64,000 bases of DNA from Marasmius tenuissimus (lineage: Eukaryota; Basidiomycota; Agaricomycetes; Agaricales; Marasmiaceae), in assembly GCA_029532415.1 (NCBI GenBank), contig JAQOTA010000054.1:1860001-1924000 (forward strand). Direction: 5' to 3'. A program made the position numbers and the translations under genes. Position 1 is the stretch's first letter. The number at the start of each line of letters is the position of its first letter. The notes beneath the pieces are model-generated. The model was given only the letters and a program-made list of their open reading frames with translations. It did no database searches and was not told the origin of the DNA. Of this stretch, positions 33,858-47,000 are shown one piece after another.

Positions 33858-36800
33858 TCATCTCAAACGGTTGGGGCGATTGGTATTCTGCTTACTCCCG
33901 TAAGTCTTGGTGGGTTTCTTCTTCGAGGTCGCGAGATTCTCCTGAACTATCTCCATCTCGTCGTCCGAGTCTGAGTCTGGGACTTCGATAGCTTCTTTCT
34001 TCTTCCTCTCCAACTCCTCTTCAGCTTCTCGAGCAGCTTTCTCTTTTCTCCACTCCAGCGAAAGCTCTCTAATTCGCTCAGCGAGTTGCTGGCGATGTCC
34101 CTCTACACCTCGTGCGTTCCAATCTTCGTGACGATCAGCTTGTGGTGTACGTGGAGAGCGCTACAAAAGACTTTTGATGAGAGTGTGAAACGAGGGAGAG
34201 CTTTTGACACTCACATCTCTCGTTATGGTCTTGACGAGGTGGTCCGTCTTCTCCACAAACGTGCGTGCAAAGTGTAGAAGATAAAGGCCACAGTCACAGA
34301 AGTTGGGTTGCAGAGGAACCTGAGCATTGACGTTAGTGACGAAAAACATGAACGAAACCATGTCCTACCTGTGCGTACTTCCCGGTTGGTTTTGTGATGT
34401 CCGCGGCTTCCTTCTTCTTCTTCTCTATTGCCTCGTATTTCAGGTAATTGGACAACACGTTGACCACTTTCGGATGTTTCTGGCACAAAGAATCCATGAT
34501 GAATATGTACGGGCTTGAGGGACTGTTAGCGCCGTTGAACAAACAAGAGTGAATAACCTACATTGACTTTGATACGTCGGTAGTCAATGGTTGGGGGGCA
34601 CCCGCCTCAGATGCTTTGACCTCTAAGGGCTCCGATACCCTCTGCTTCTCCTTTCCAGAGCCAGCAGTGCCGTAGAAATTCTCGGTAGGTATAGCCCCCA
34701 TGGCGTTCTGCGGTTCTTCTCGAGCCTCCGTCTCCTCTATATCCACAACGGTTGCTTTATCATCCGCCTCTGCCATGCTAACATCGTCATCGTCATCTGC
34801 GACGGAGCCGTCGGGTTGTGTCAAATGGGCTGTGACGCTCGCAGCACTTTCCGCATCATCCTCATCGCAGTCCATCGCTGTTACGCTTTCCAGGTCATCA
34901 TCGTGAGAGACAGTGGCTGTCGCAACGATGTTCATGTCGGGTTCATCGTCATCGGTTGACAAGGTATTTAGAGCCTCGGCGGCACTGTCTGCTCCGACCG
35001 CGGTATCGGATGTGCCTGCAATTGTCAATTCCTCCAGCTGGTCATTTGTTCGGTCGTTGGATTCTCCAGCGTCGCCAGCGGTAGTATCCGCAGTGATATT
35101 GCTATGAGCTTGAGACAATCGCGTTCGACCCCTTGTCGCAGGGACGGGTTTCTCTTCCGGTGGGAGCAAAGTGTACTCCGGTTGGTAAATAACAGCAAGG
35201 TACCAATGAAAACTGCAAAGCCTTTCAGCGGGGGTCCGTAAGTTGTCTGGAGACTGGACGCACTTCTCATTGATTGGCACAATCACATATTTCTTCTTGA
35301 ATATGTCGATCTTGTTTGTCCACCGTGCAACGGTTTTATAGCTTTCCTCGATGCTTGAGTGACACTTCAGCATGTATACTCGTTCAGAGGACGAATTTAT
35401 CTCACTTCTTCTTGTTGAGCTTCTTGTAGAAAAACGAGTTGAATATGTAGATTTGTTCCGCCAATTCGGGTGAGTTCTGCTCAAGCTCTTTGTGCCAAAG
35501 TCTACATAGGAATATTAGGCCGATCTGAATGCGACAGAGCAAGTACTCACTTGAGTCCGAATTCTATGAGAGTATCGTTCAGATATTCGCCTGGTTGTAA
35601 TCGACTGAGGTCGCCATTTGTGATGTTAACGGCACCTGTGGTTGCGGGTGGGTAACAGAGAATACTGGGAAGGCTCGGTCAGTACATTCAAGACGGGGTA
35701 GATATATCTCCTTACACTTCCTCTGGATCTTCGAGGGGGGACTTGCGTTTTGCTTGAGGTTCGTGGCGCGATGAACGGCGGAGACCAGACGTCTGATTTT
35801 CCTGCACAGATTGCTTACTTGATTGCGTGACTACTATGAGCGAAGCATGGAAATCATGAAAAGTGCAGTGACCCACAGTTGGAATGGATTGGGTTTAGAG
35901 CTTGGCTCAGGTTTGGAGGGACGACTTCTGACAGTTTTCGTGTCAGCGGAATGGGAGCTAGATGGCGCCGAGTTACGTCGGAGCCGGGGATTGTCACTCG
36001 AGCTGGGTTTCTCCCGCGCTGCGTCCAGTATATTGGGTGTCTTGCTCATCGTTGAGATGTCGTTGACCCCTCCCTGGGAGTATGTGGCTTCGATTCGGCC
36101 TTGTGCTATGGACCACAGAGCGTTATTCGCGTTTATCCTATCCTGAGGTGAGTTAAAACACTCCAATGCAGCCGAAGAACAGCACGGACATGTGTGATTG
36201 ACAGCTCCCCTTCCCTTCTGTCACTGCACCTCTCAAAAGGCCCTCTAGACGCTTCCAATCCTTGTCCAACCATGATTCATCAGCTGCATCGAGCTTAAAC
36301 GTCACAAACCCTTTAAAATTCTCGCCTGAGTCCAACAACACTGTCAGAATGATTCCTCATGCGGGACAAATATCAAATATTTCGCACCCCTCGTGAAATA
36401 ATCCTTGAATGGACGCCAAACGTTTCCCTCCAAGAGCCTGGAAGGGTGACTATTTTGACCACTGGGAGGGCCGAGGTGTAGTCGGAATCCTCTTTCCAGG
36501 TAGGAAGCTGCACACTTTGTTGACAATGGAAAAAAGAGAGGGCGATGAGGGAGACGAACCTCAACAGATTTGATCAGGGAGAGAGGTAGTTCTTCGACAT
36601 AGTTGGGACCATCTATCCTGATGACTTGAGACGCCGAAGAAAAGTATATATGGCATGGTTCCTCGTAGTGCAAGTGCCCTAGGCACCATTCCTTCACAGG
36701 CAAACAGAGTTCTTGCGGACGGGATTTCTCTTTCTGCTTGCCCTTGCCACCGCCATGGTGGTACGACGTTGAAGCGGTAGCAATGGCATCTGACGGCTCC

Positions 36801-37763
36801 TGTGGTGTTATATGCTAGGCAACATTGGTTCGGCGTGGTGGCACACTATAGCACGAAAGAGCTCACCGTTTCAAATGTACTTTGCACCTTGCCATGGGCC
36901 CTTCCTCCTTTGGGCTTCATCTTCCTCTTCAAATCGTAGTGAGGGACAGCCTTTTGTACGATTCCTTCGTATTGCTTGACTATCTTCTCCACCTTCCCTG
37001 GTGGACTAGCACGCTCAGTCATGCCGTCTGCGGACTCGATAGGAGACGAGGGGGACGATAATGGATCACCAGAGCGCCCAGCCGTCGGCTGCCATTCAGT
37101 GACTGGCCTCTCAGGTTTTGCTGGTGTTTTCAATATTACTGAGAGCTGATCGGGGGAAGTGTCACGAGCCTGGATAACGGGCACACCAATGTCTTCGTCT
37201 TCGTCGTCCATAACAGTGATAATTTCTGGTCTTTCTGGGGCAATTCTGGGTGTACCACCGCGTTTCTCTGCAATAGATACATTGGTTCAAGTCTGAGAAG
37301 GAAGGGGAGAGCAGTGTGCTCACTGTTGGGGTGAGCATTTCCTGGTATATGCGGATTATCTCCAAAGGTTGGTTCCACTCGTTTCCTCTTCGTAGGGGGT
37401 AGACGAAGAGGTGGTAGATCATCGACGGGCACCAATACCGCACCTCGTGCATGATTACCATCCTTGCGGTTGAGGTTGTTGCCCATTCGGCCGGAATAAG
37501 GATTGAAACTGCGCTGAGGATTGGACGAGTGAATCTAATTGTCACTGTCTGCAACAAGGAGTCTTTACATTAGTTGGCGCCTGAATAACGGTCGGACCGT
37601 TCTTCCATCTGTAAGTCATCAGTAAAAGACTGCAAGGAGAGCGAGGAACAGGCACGCACGGGACACTTCCACCACTAGTCGATCCCATCGACGCGTCTCT
37701 GTAATTCGATCGAAGTCCGCTGAGAATTTGAAGGCTGTTGATGTCTTTTTTACCAAGAATCAT
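33858..37763 (-). CDS. ULP2: Ulp2/SENP6-7-type SUMO protease (C48 family)
   Basis: ATG at 37763, TGA at 33858-33860; about 13 exons. N-terminal third: disordered, with a beta-rich segment around 36.3-36.7 kb (CHIYFSSASQVIRIDGPNYV, then FKGFVTFKLD), perhaps a binding domain. The protease begins at GDLSRLQPGEYLNDTLIEFG and FNSFFYKKL. Catalytic His in SFHWYLAVIYQPE, then Asp in IMDSLCQKHPKVV, and Gln and Cys in QPNFCDCGLYLLHF; all are present. Between His and Asp lies an acidic Ser/Asp-rich insert of about 170 residues, as in SENP6/7 and Ulp2, which trim poly-SUMO chains. The C-terminal tail is charged (WRKEKAAREAEEELERKKKE). Ulp2 acts in the nucleus. The exact first exons are less certain than the catalytic part. 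Confidence 0.85.
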
Positions 37764-38196
37764 TGAACGACGACAGGAGAGAAAGCGACATAAGTCGACG
37801 GGGTGAACGAAACAGCGGACGGTGGCTCGCTTGAGAGAGGTGTCACTACAATGTCACGTTCTTCCATTTGCCTGGCTTTGCCCCATAGTACTCTGCATCA
37901 TTACTCAGATATACGAGCCATTGTTGTATTGATTCTGCCACAAGCATACACAAGACACAGACTGCCCTCAGACTACCCTACGCTGGATACGAACTCATAA
38001 ATTCTCTTTGGTTTGCTTACATAATACACTACAAGTCCGTATGGACGACTGAAAACCAGTCTCGCCCTCCAGGGTTGAAGCTGGTTGAGGAAACCTTTCC
38101 CAGGTCTCCACACTCAACGAGCACGATGACTCCTGACTGGAGTTGTGCGCGTTTGCACAAGGCCCAATCCGTTCAACGGTCTGTAGTGCAGAGCCC
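37764..38196. other. Intergenic: ULP2 promoter and FOL3 3' flank
   Basis: No gene, RNA or repeat recognised. Confidence 0.45.
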
Positions 38197-39618
38197 CTAC
38201 AGGTCCAACTGTAATATTCGATAAAAGTCGGCTACCAGGTACAAGCTGCCTGCTATAACCACAAGATGTGGATCAGACTCTTTGGTGGCAGCCCATCGCA
38301 ACGCATGATCCAATGCAGCCTCGTCGCTTTCATCGGCTACCCAAACCTCTGTATCAGAGTCGATGCTTCTCACGGCATCACGTATCTCCGCTGGTGGAAC
38401 GGACTTGACCCAAGGCATCCCCTCCGGGGAGGTGAATCGTAAGGCAGCGACCCGAAATTTGACGTGTGCATCTCGAGCAGGCTGGGGTAGCAGTGCAGAG
38501 AGTGTCTGTATCGGAGTCTTCGGCGGCGAGTGGGATAGTGCCAAAATGTAAGTGATCCAAATTGTCCGTTGTTGTTTCACCAGCCCGCAAAGATGATGAA
38601 CGTATTGCGCCAGGGTTTCAGCTGACGCAGGATTGTGTGCACCGTCGGCCAAAACGAGCAGCTTCGGCTTTTCGACTAGGTGAAACGACAGTCTACCGCG
38701 CCAGCGGGTAGTCGCGATACCTCGCGTAACGTTGGAAGGCGTCAAACGTGCACTTAGCCCGAGAGAGATGCACGATGGGTGAGAGATGAGGAGAGAGACA
38801 ATTGTCAATGCCAAAGCGAGGTTGTCTAGTTGGTGTTCGCCATGTAGTGGTAAAAGCGCGCCGACAGGCTCCTGGAAGCAAGAAATTGTGAATGATACTG
38901 GCTGGGGTGCTGGGGGTTGTGGGTTAGGAGCCGACGCTGAGAATGGGGGTGGTGTAGGTCCATCTAGTGATTCGTCCCAATGCCTCTGTTCCACACGACC
39001 AGAGATGAAAAGTTCCCCACCCTTCTCAGCAACAATGCTCCTACACACACTTTCAACTTCGGAATATTTCTGGCTCCCTAACACAAATGGCTTGTCCTTC
39101 CGCGCTATTGCTGCTTTCTCGTGTGTGATGGCGGATACGGTGCTGCCCAAAAACGCTTGATGATCCAGATCCACCGAAGTGAGCGCCGAAACAACGACAC
39201 TTGAGTCCGGTATGACATTTGTCGCGTCCAATCGTCCACCCATTCCAACTTCGAGCACCACAAAGTCGACCTGAGCTCTCTCGAAGATCACCAATGCGGT
39301 GAGAGTCAACAGTTCGAAGCTGCTGACGGTGATATCGTGCTTGGTTGCCATCGACAGGACATGGTCCTTGGCCGAGTTGTAAACACTTAGTGAAACAGGT
39401 TCCTCATTGATAATGATGGAATCGTTTATCGAGACGAGGTGTGGACTATTGAAACGTCCAACAGACAAAGGAGGAGAAGCTGCGCGTAGGATGGAAGCTA
39501 CTAGTGCGCAAACACTCCCTTTGCCGTTAGTTCCAGCAATGTGGATGGTCGGACGAGTGTACGGCGGAAGAAGATGATATAGTCGCTGGATACGTTCGAG
39601 GGTTAAGTCTATCGACAT
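38197..39618 (-). CDS. FOL3: Dihydrofolate synthase / folylpolyglutamate synthase
   Basis: Single exon of 473 codons, ATG at 39618 (MSIDLTLERIQRLYHLL). This start is chosen over an in-frame one at 39714 because family members begin with this helix. Mur-ligase ATP-binding loop IHIAGTNGKGSVCALV at residues about 26-41, folate-site RFNSPHLVSINDSI, and EVGMGGRLDATNV with the family's Asp-Ala-Thr-Asn. Mid-domain DLDHQAFLGSTVSAITHEKA has the His and Lys ligands for ATP and metal. The C-terminal domain has LVLADGAHNPASAE. It adds glutamate to dihydropteroate, the last step unique to de novo folate synthesis. Domain order and length suit fungal Fol3 better than the longer Met7-type enzyme. Confidence 0.9.
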   Translation of the reverse strand: MSIDLTLERIQRLYHLLPPYTRPTIHIAGTNGKGSVCALVASILRAASPPLSVGRFNSPHLVSINDSIIINEEPVSLSVYNSAKDHVLSMATKHDITVSSFELLTLTALVIFERAQVDFVVLEVGMGGRLDATNVIPDSSVVVSALTSVDLDHQAFLGSTVSAITHEKAAIARKDKPFVLGSQKYSEVESVCRSIVAEKGGELFISGRVEQRHWDESLDGPTPPPFSASAPNPQPPAPQPVSFTISCFQEPVGALLPLHGEHQLDNLALALTIVSLLISHPSCISLGLSARLTPSNVTRGIATTRWRGRLSFHLVEKPKLLVLADGAHNPASAETLAQYVHHLCGLVKQQRTIWITYILALSHSPPKTPIQTLSALLPQPARDAHVKFRVAALRFTSPEGMPWVKSVPPAEIRDAVRSIDSDTEVWVADESDEAALDHALRWAATKESDPHLVVIAGSLYLVADFYRILQLDL

Positions 39619-41480
39619 GATGGTGTCAGGGCTGGCTTCTGATAAAGAAAATGAGCCCAAAGGTTGCGAGAAAGCGAAGAAAAAATGCGAGTTCGCTAAG
39701 CCAATAGGGCCCAAGCTTACCGAGGGGTATGGTTCCAGGAGATCAGTGCGAGTACATTCATGGCAGGGAAAGAGAGAGGAAACTTGAAGCGGAAGCGATA
39801 AGCGTTAAGCGCCAGACACCAGGGGCTGTGTTTATAAGCGCTCGTTCGTCTTGCCTTTCGTCCTCGATGAAGTTCGATTTCCTACCAGCTCCTAGCTGCC
39901 TCTCACGACAAAAAAGAATCAGTCACGGTAAGCTGAGCCTTCTAACAAACGAATAGGCAGCTACGAACTCGCTTACAAGTAAAAAGTCGGGAAGATTGGA
40001 ACTCAGCCTAATCCACAGCGAATCACACTCCAAGCTTCAGTAGATTCAAGCTTCCAGTACCAGCATTTACGTGTTAGAACTTGTAGGGCATCCTTTGCTC
40101 GTGTATCGGCCGGGAAACCCTAATCCTGCGTCTAGTAGGGACTTCTTCTGCCTATCTTTCCAGATGCAATACTTAACTTTGGTAGATTTTGGTCTCGCAG
40201 CTCGTCGAGAGCATCGATTATGGCCTCATTTGATCCCACCTCACACCTTAACTCCGTAGCTGCCGCAGCCGGTCTAATCGAGACGTCTCATTCGGCATGT
40301 AGGACGTACAAACACACGCTTGACGTGCACCAGAAGCTTCGAGGACCCGCTTTTGGGGGCTGAGAAGGAACAAGTTTGGGCCATCGACAGCAGCCCGTCC
40401 TCGTTTTAAGTAGCCTCCTCATTGGATGCTATTCTGTAATCGGCTTTTTTCGACCCATTGGCAAGCATCGATTGCAAGCAACGGCATGGATCGAGGGGAC
40501 TACGTCGTCGTCGACGTCGTGGTCGGAGCTTCAGTCGTCGCTCAAAAGTCGAGACCATACGGAATTTGTAGTCGTCTGTACTTCGGACGATTCAAAAGGT
40601 CAGTATCGTCTTCTGACTATTTCTGTTCTAGGTGGGAGCTCGCGAAGTTTTCCCGACACCCACACCCTCGATCATCGATCATCTTGAACTTTCTTAGAGC
40701 TACCTCATGTGAAGTTGGGGTAGCCTGGATAGGGAGGAGCCAGGACATCGCAGGGTAGCCTGTGATGACCAGCAACCTCTATATCTCCGAGCTCCGTACC
40801 CGTTTCTACACATGACGAGACGGTGGAAATGTTTGAAGAAGCCTTCAGCATCTAGTGGGTCGTGTTACATGATTTAATTTTCCCGCTCAATGTACTCCAC
40901 TCTTGTCTGGTGTGTTGGGACCAGTGGGGAGATAGTGGAGAGATAGTGACAATTTGGCTTTCAGTGGGGCGAGCAAAAGGTACATATTTCAGGATACAAG
41001 TCAAGGCCTGTATCATCATTTTCTGGTATTACTAGCCACTAGTGCTACCATATTTACCAGTGGGATGAGGCGTTTTTTATTGAGAATTCCATCCCTCGAT
41101 GTGATGGAGCTTGCATCTCTAATACTCCTATGGGAAGCCTCTTAACACCTCTTAGGATCTGGATCTCTACCTATTCTGAAATCAAGAAACTTGGAAGATA
41201 GCTCAGGCCAGTCCCACTACACGGGGAACTCGGCGATGATGATAATGTAAGACTTTACCACGTGGGCAGGCGACCGCGCTAAACGCGTCTCTGTTTGCTA
41301 CATACACTGCCAAGTTCATACCAGGACCTTGTTCATTGCTTGCTTTGCTTTCTGTGCCGACTTCTTGAACCCAAGCGGTGACCTGCTCGATATTTACCAG
41401 GCTCGGGCTTCACCCGACGAAAAGATACTCCTACCAAACTTGAAGAAGCCTGTCAAAGAGAACACGAATCCGGTCCTGTC
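39619..41480. other. Gene-poor interval upstream of AOS1
   Basis: About 1.9 kb without an assignable gene. At 40376-40760 (plus) a coding-like frame (SWSELQSSLKSRDHTEFVVV, then a possible GTCAGT donor near 40601) could be part of a spliced gene, but no partner exons or family were found. The rest shows nothing. Confidence 0.4.
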
Positions 41481-44048
41481 ATGTCTTCATCAACAACACC
41501 CAATACAGAGTTCACGGAGGAAGAGCAAGGTCGCTATGACCGACAGATTCGTCTATGGGGTATTGAAGCACAACAGAGGTCTGTATTCTCGCGCCCAATT
41601 CATTCCATATCAAGTGCTCGCCATCGTAGCTATGTTATCTTTCACAAAACTCGATGCTGATATCCTCAATAGGATGCGAAATGCCACGATTCTCGTGGTC
41701 AACATGAAGGGAACAGCAACAGAAACCATAAAAAACATTGTATTGGCTGGAATAGGAACCTTGATCATCGTAGACGGCAACAACGTGACTGAGGAAGATC
41801 TAGGGGCGGGCTTTTTCTTCAGAGATGAAGATGTAGGGTCAAAAGTGAGTCTTTCTTCTTTTGTTTGCCCAGGTGGTATCGCGTCTTTGTTATTTTTGGC
41901 CTTCTTTCTCGGGTTTGCTTTATCTTTTACTCTTCCTACCTTACTTCAATGCACTCGAAAGTTGGTTACTATGATCGCAACCTGCTCGCTGGCCTTCGGT
42001 ACACGACACAATATCATACATGAGCAGAGAATTACTCTTCTCTTGCACACCGCCATTCAAACAACCATGTATGGCTTCACCGTCATGATCCTGTCGCGTA
42101 CCCTCCCATCCCCTTCCATCCCTCCCTTCTTTTTCCCAGTACCCCAAGCATATCCCATCCCCTTTTAACTTTCTGTTGCCTCGGGCCGGGACATCATCGG
42201 TTCTAACATTAATCTCCGGTTACGGTCTGCAGAGAGTCGATGTCGCAAAGTCCCGAATTGAGAGCTTGAACCCACTCGTGGCCGTGAAGACGGTACCGTC
42301 GTTCGATGCTATCGATCCCCAGGCATTCGAGACCACGGTCAGGGACGTAGACTTGGTCTGTGTAACAGACTGGGATAGGGATGGCGTGGTAAGTCATTCA
42401 CTCCTGCCTTTCTTTGGGGTGCTGGCGACTGATTCTTCGGTTTTGTCGGGCTTCTTCCTTCTCATCATGCACACAACTTCCCAACGCCATCCGAACACCC
42501 TCGACCTGAACCTATCATCTCAAATGAACCCTCTTTTGGTCAATTCTCCATACTTTCAACACCCGAACTCAATCATTGTGCACTATCAAGATCCGAATGA
42601 ACAACGTCTGTCGTCGGGCAGGCAAACCCTTCTATGCTGGAGGAACCTATGGCCTTCTAGGATATATCTTTTGTGATCTCCTCGATCACCCTTCTGTTTC
42701 TCCGTGAGTTTTTCCCTGGTGCCCCGTTCCTTCCTTCCCTTGTCTTGTCTTGTCTTGTGTTCCAGTCCTTTCCAGTCTTCATTTTCACGTTCTTACCACG
42801 CGTCGCATTGACATCATTCAACCACGCGCTTACTCGACGCACGAGTTTTATGAGGTGTTATATTACAGTAATCTTCTCGAATTCGCGAGGGTCGTGGGAC
42901 TTTGGATGTTTTGATGTCTTGCTTACTTCCCCGGATTTTCGACCCTGCGGGGAATTGGATAGTGGGAGACGCAGTTGTGATTGGTTGAGGTTAAGTCTAT
43001 TTCTGGCCAAGGTTTTCTTACGTTCTGTTTCGGTTGATGGCTTCCTTTCGACTTCCGTGCCTTGTTGGTATACTTCTCTCCCTGATTCAAACTGCTTGCG
43101 CGCGGTTTTTCCGCCACTTCGCCCCATTGGTTTCCATCCGTCTGATGCTGCCTTCGTGCTTGGGCCTGCGGTCCCGACTGGCTTGCTTGACCGAATCAAC
43201 ATCAGCACGGTTACTGACTTGACCGATCTGGCTTTGACTCTTTCAGGAAAGGAAAAACTACGACTTCGTACGTCCCGCTTGAGACTGCGCTGCGCCACCG
43301 ATGGTCGAGTCTCACAAGGAGACAGACAAAGGAATTGAACCCTGCGGCGGTGTTTCTAGTGTTAGGTGCGTTTATACCGCCGTCCCATTTTTTGTCGATG
43401 TTTTTGTGGCTATGTTCGCCAAGAGAAATGAGACTTCTTTTCTTTCCTGCTCTTTTCCGTTCGCACAGCGCCTTGAACTCCCTTACTCCCTCATTTATTC
43501 CTTTCCTCCTGACGTTCACGCCTTTGTCCGTACCTGTCGCTGTTGGGTCACTTGCTAATACACGTCCTTTCAAACTCTAGCAATTTGGCATTATCAGTCA
43601 GTACACGCAGGGAGTCTTCCTTCCTCCGCCCATGACGCACCAGAGCTCCAAAACATTGCGGATGCGCTGTTGAAGGAGGCGGACGTGAATAAACAAGTGC
43701 TTGAGAAAGTATCTGAGGATCTATTCGAGTGAGTTCCCAAGAGCATTACCCTCGTCCGTTCCCGTCGCTCCCTTACCCGTTATAATTTCCCCTCCAGTCC
43801 CTCTATCCAACGCCCTCGTTTACTGACATCTCCTTACCTTTCACAGGTCAGCAACCCCCTCCACTCCACATGAATTCAGTCCCGTCTGCGCTGTCGTTGG
43901 TGGAATGCTCGGACAGGATATTCTCAAATGCCTGGGTGGCCGGGATATACCGATCGCAAATTTCTTTGTGTTCGATGGTATTGGAGCCGGAGGAGCAGGG
44001 ACAGGCGGAGGTGGGGGCGGGGCCAGTGTGGTTCGGATGGGTATGTAA
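41481..44048 (+). CDS. AOS1: AOS1/SAE1, regulatory subunit of the SUMO-activating enzyme
   Basis: Exon 1 starts at ATG 41481 and carries EEEQGRYDRQIRLWGIEAQQ. Exon 2 (from about 41673) has RNATILVVNMKGTATETIKN and TLIIVDGNNVTEEDLGAGFF. Later exons carry KSRIESLNPLV, DLVCVTDWDRDGV, MNNVCRRAGKPFYAGGTYG, SYVPLETALRHRW with RRQTKELNPAAVFLV, then CAVVGGMLGQDILK and NFFVFDGIG. TAA at 44046-44048. These match the inactive-adenylation-domain subunit that pairs with Uba2 to load SUMO onto Ubc9; the catalytic cysteine belongs to Uba2. The glycine-rich tail (GAGGAGTGGGG) is unusual. Several introns are long for this genome (41846 to about 42230, and about 42702-43244), and parts of them are open in other frames; those parts are not coding. 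Confidence 0.88.
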
Positions 44049-47000
44049 GTTTGGGATGAGGTACTCGTGGTGTCTGTATCCTTGGTTGCAACCTCTCGTA
44101 CACAACGACGACGATGCAGGGGGATGTACGGGTACAGTGGCACTCGGAGGAAATTGGTGTATACGGCATAACCTACCTGTTCTCTACTCTGTTCGTGCAA
44201 CGCGCGGCTATCGAAGGCTTGCATGTCTAACGTCACGGATGGCATTAAGTATCAAGGAGGGATGTCCTCGGAAAATCGATGTCCACCAACTGGGGCTTAG
44301 GCCGAAAGACATCAGGCAGCCACAGTCCAATACAACAGCATGTTGCTAAGTTAAAGCGTCGCGTGGTGATTCTCCCTCATGATAATCGTTTTTTTTTTCT
44401 CATTGTCAAAGTCCCTTCAGAATTCGACCTCAACAATCCCCGCAATGCCGCGGAAAGGAAGCGAAAGAAGGTCGATTAATCACTTCTACTTGATACATTG
44501 AGCCTACGAACAGACTTGTACTAGGATTGGGACTTCCCATGGTCAGTTCTCTCTCTCGCGAGCCTCGGGGACCGGTGGTCTCCACGCGACTGCATCTGTC
44601 TCAGTGTCGAGCAAATTATCACAAGACGCGAAGATAGAATGGTGACCTTGAGTGTTGGAACTTTGATACTCTGCAGAGGCTCAATCTGATCGTGCGATTG
44701 AGACTTCGAGCCTGGCGAAAAGCACTGCACCATTGGCATGAAATCTGTGTTTAGACGTGCGATCTTCAGGGACGGAGGGGACGGAACTAGCTCCAGTTGA
44801 AAAGCGTGTGCGGAGGAAATCAGAACGTAGTAGTTGTTGGTTATGTGCATGCAGGACCGGGTCCAGTTCGCTCGGGTGCGACCCTTCTAAACAAGAATTC
44901 TTCTACCTTCAATTCTAAAACGGACTAAAGACACCGAAGGTCCTACGACTGGCAGATGTATTTGCTTGTATTTGACGGCGGTTTTCCGGAACTCATCTTG
45001 GCCAACGTATCACGAGCGGGTGCGCCACACTGCTCTTTTCCAAGGGAAAATCTTCGGCGGCCGGTGCTGCTTCGCACATGCTCATTCGATACTGCTCTAT
45101 GCTGGTAAGTACGTGGTGTGGGGGAACGGGGGCTATCCAGTCAAAGAGGAAGACAAGCACTGGGAGCATGGCCATTGAGTGCGGTGGGGATCGAGGCCTA
45201 AGATTCTCAGGAAAGGTGGGGAAATTAGTCGAAGAATCCGAATCGGGTTTCGTCTTGCAGAAGGCCATGGCTTCAACCAAGGGTAGCTAGCACGGTTATT
45301 CAAAGCCTCTACCTCCCGTTAACCCGGGACTTTCGAGCTCGGGACGACGGTGAGTGCCTGCCAACAAGGACTCGTCTGCCACGGGCAGAATCCTATAATT
45401 ATTTTAACGTTCGACATACCCGAATCGGTCACTCCTTCGGATGCGCAAGAAACTCCCAGGCTTGAGGACCGTAATGTTGATCCCCCACACCACCATATCC
45501 AAATGGACTCGTTAAACCCCCAGGGCCCACGCCAACAAATCGGAATTCCGCGAAATCGCCGCAGCTGGTCAATAGATGACATTCCACCCCGCATTCGTTA
45601 TCAATCCGCTATTGAATGAAAATCTTCATACATACCTATCATACCTCGCATTTACGTGTTGATGATACGATTGAGTTTACTTGGGAAGTTTATGATCTAG
45701 GTAGACTTCGCGTCTCCCTCCGTCACTTTCTGGAGGACAGGGAAAGGTATATAGAGGAAAAAGGGCGCCAGGGATAGCAAGATAGAAAGGGTGGATCTGT
45801 ACAAGAGACTCTCCAACCGGTTCAGGGACGGAGGCACTCCCGCGAAAGTATTTTTGAGGCACGGGTCGTACGTCGAAGTTAGGCTTCAGTTTTGTGTATT
45901 GTCCGCCAGTATCAGTGCCGCATCAGTGTATCAGATGTATAGACACAAAACCGCTGCCAATGGTCCCGGGATACTCGTGGTTTTTTTTTTGCATTCCCTT
46001 TACCGGGACGTTGTTGCAGGCGTTTGGCAACTAAGCGGCCACTTGCAAGTCCGATCGAAGTTGTATACGGGAAATGCCGATTTAGACGATGGGACCAAGA
46101 CAACGTCCGAAACCCAGGGCCACCACAAAGTTGCATTCCAGCTGTACGAGGGAACAATAATTCACCAAGACTGTCAATTGCCATGGGCAAGAGCAGGAAC
46201 TTGGAAGTGGAGCTCTCGTTATTAATATATGTAGATGAGTCGGTCAGTTCCTAGAAGTGGAGCGACTTTAGGTTGAGTTTAAGATAGAGTTCCTGAAAGT
46301 GGAACTCCTCAAAACCGTCGAAGAAGGCCTGACTTTACCTCGATGCGGTGAAAGTTCGCGAACATGTGGATTACGGGGCTTACGGAACCGACGGATGGCG
46401 TGGTCCGACAGCACTTAGTCTCCTCTTGCAGTATTTGGGAAGACTCACGCAGGATATGTTCACCCAATTCCACAAAAGGTGAGATGATTAGAATAGATCA
46501 TCGACGAGGAGGGCGGCCGTTGTATTTGAAAAAGGACGAATCATGATAGGTAGATAGAGCCCGAGCATTTCGATAGTGACCACAGAGTAACCGATCGTTG
46601 TACATCGAAGAGCACCCGCCAGATGGTGACGAGAGCCAGTCGGGACGTCGGTAGGGTCGAATTTGGGCACAGGGTCACATGTAGTGGCGTTTCTCGCAGA
46701 GATATTCAGGGCAGCAAGGTCGTGAACATCAAGTTTCAAGTTGAAGAAAACGAGCAGAGGGAGCCAGAAAGGGTCCGGCCCGGGCGACGACTAAGGCCGA
46801 CTGATGGGCGTGCGTGCAAGCTTTAAACGCGAGGTATGATGTCGTCTCGACGTCGCTTCCCAGAGCTTTATTGCCTCCGAAATCTGAGCACCGTGAAGCA
46901 TGGGATTAACTATCATCGATGAGAACACATGTCCAGTCTTCGAGGTTCATGAGAGGTTGTTTGTCGGGTTGAACTTCAATAGCAGTGACCGGGACGGCAA

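Noticed and set aside
40170..40260. DFGLAARREH, resembling a protein-kinase DFG motif
   Set aside because: No catalytic loop, glycine loop or other kinase block was found in any frame nearby; an isolated short match is not enough.
41850..42170. Continuation of the AOS1 first open frame past 41845
   Set aside because: Sequence after VGSK turns hydrophobic without family similarity; a GTGAGT donor at that point and the CAG before RVDVAKSRIE give the conserved protein.
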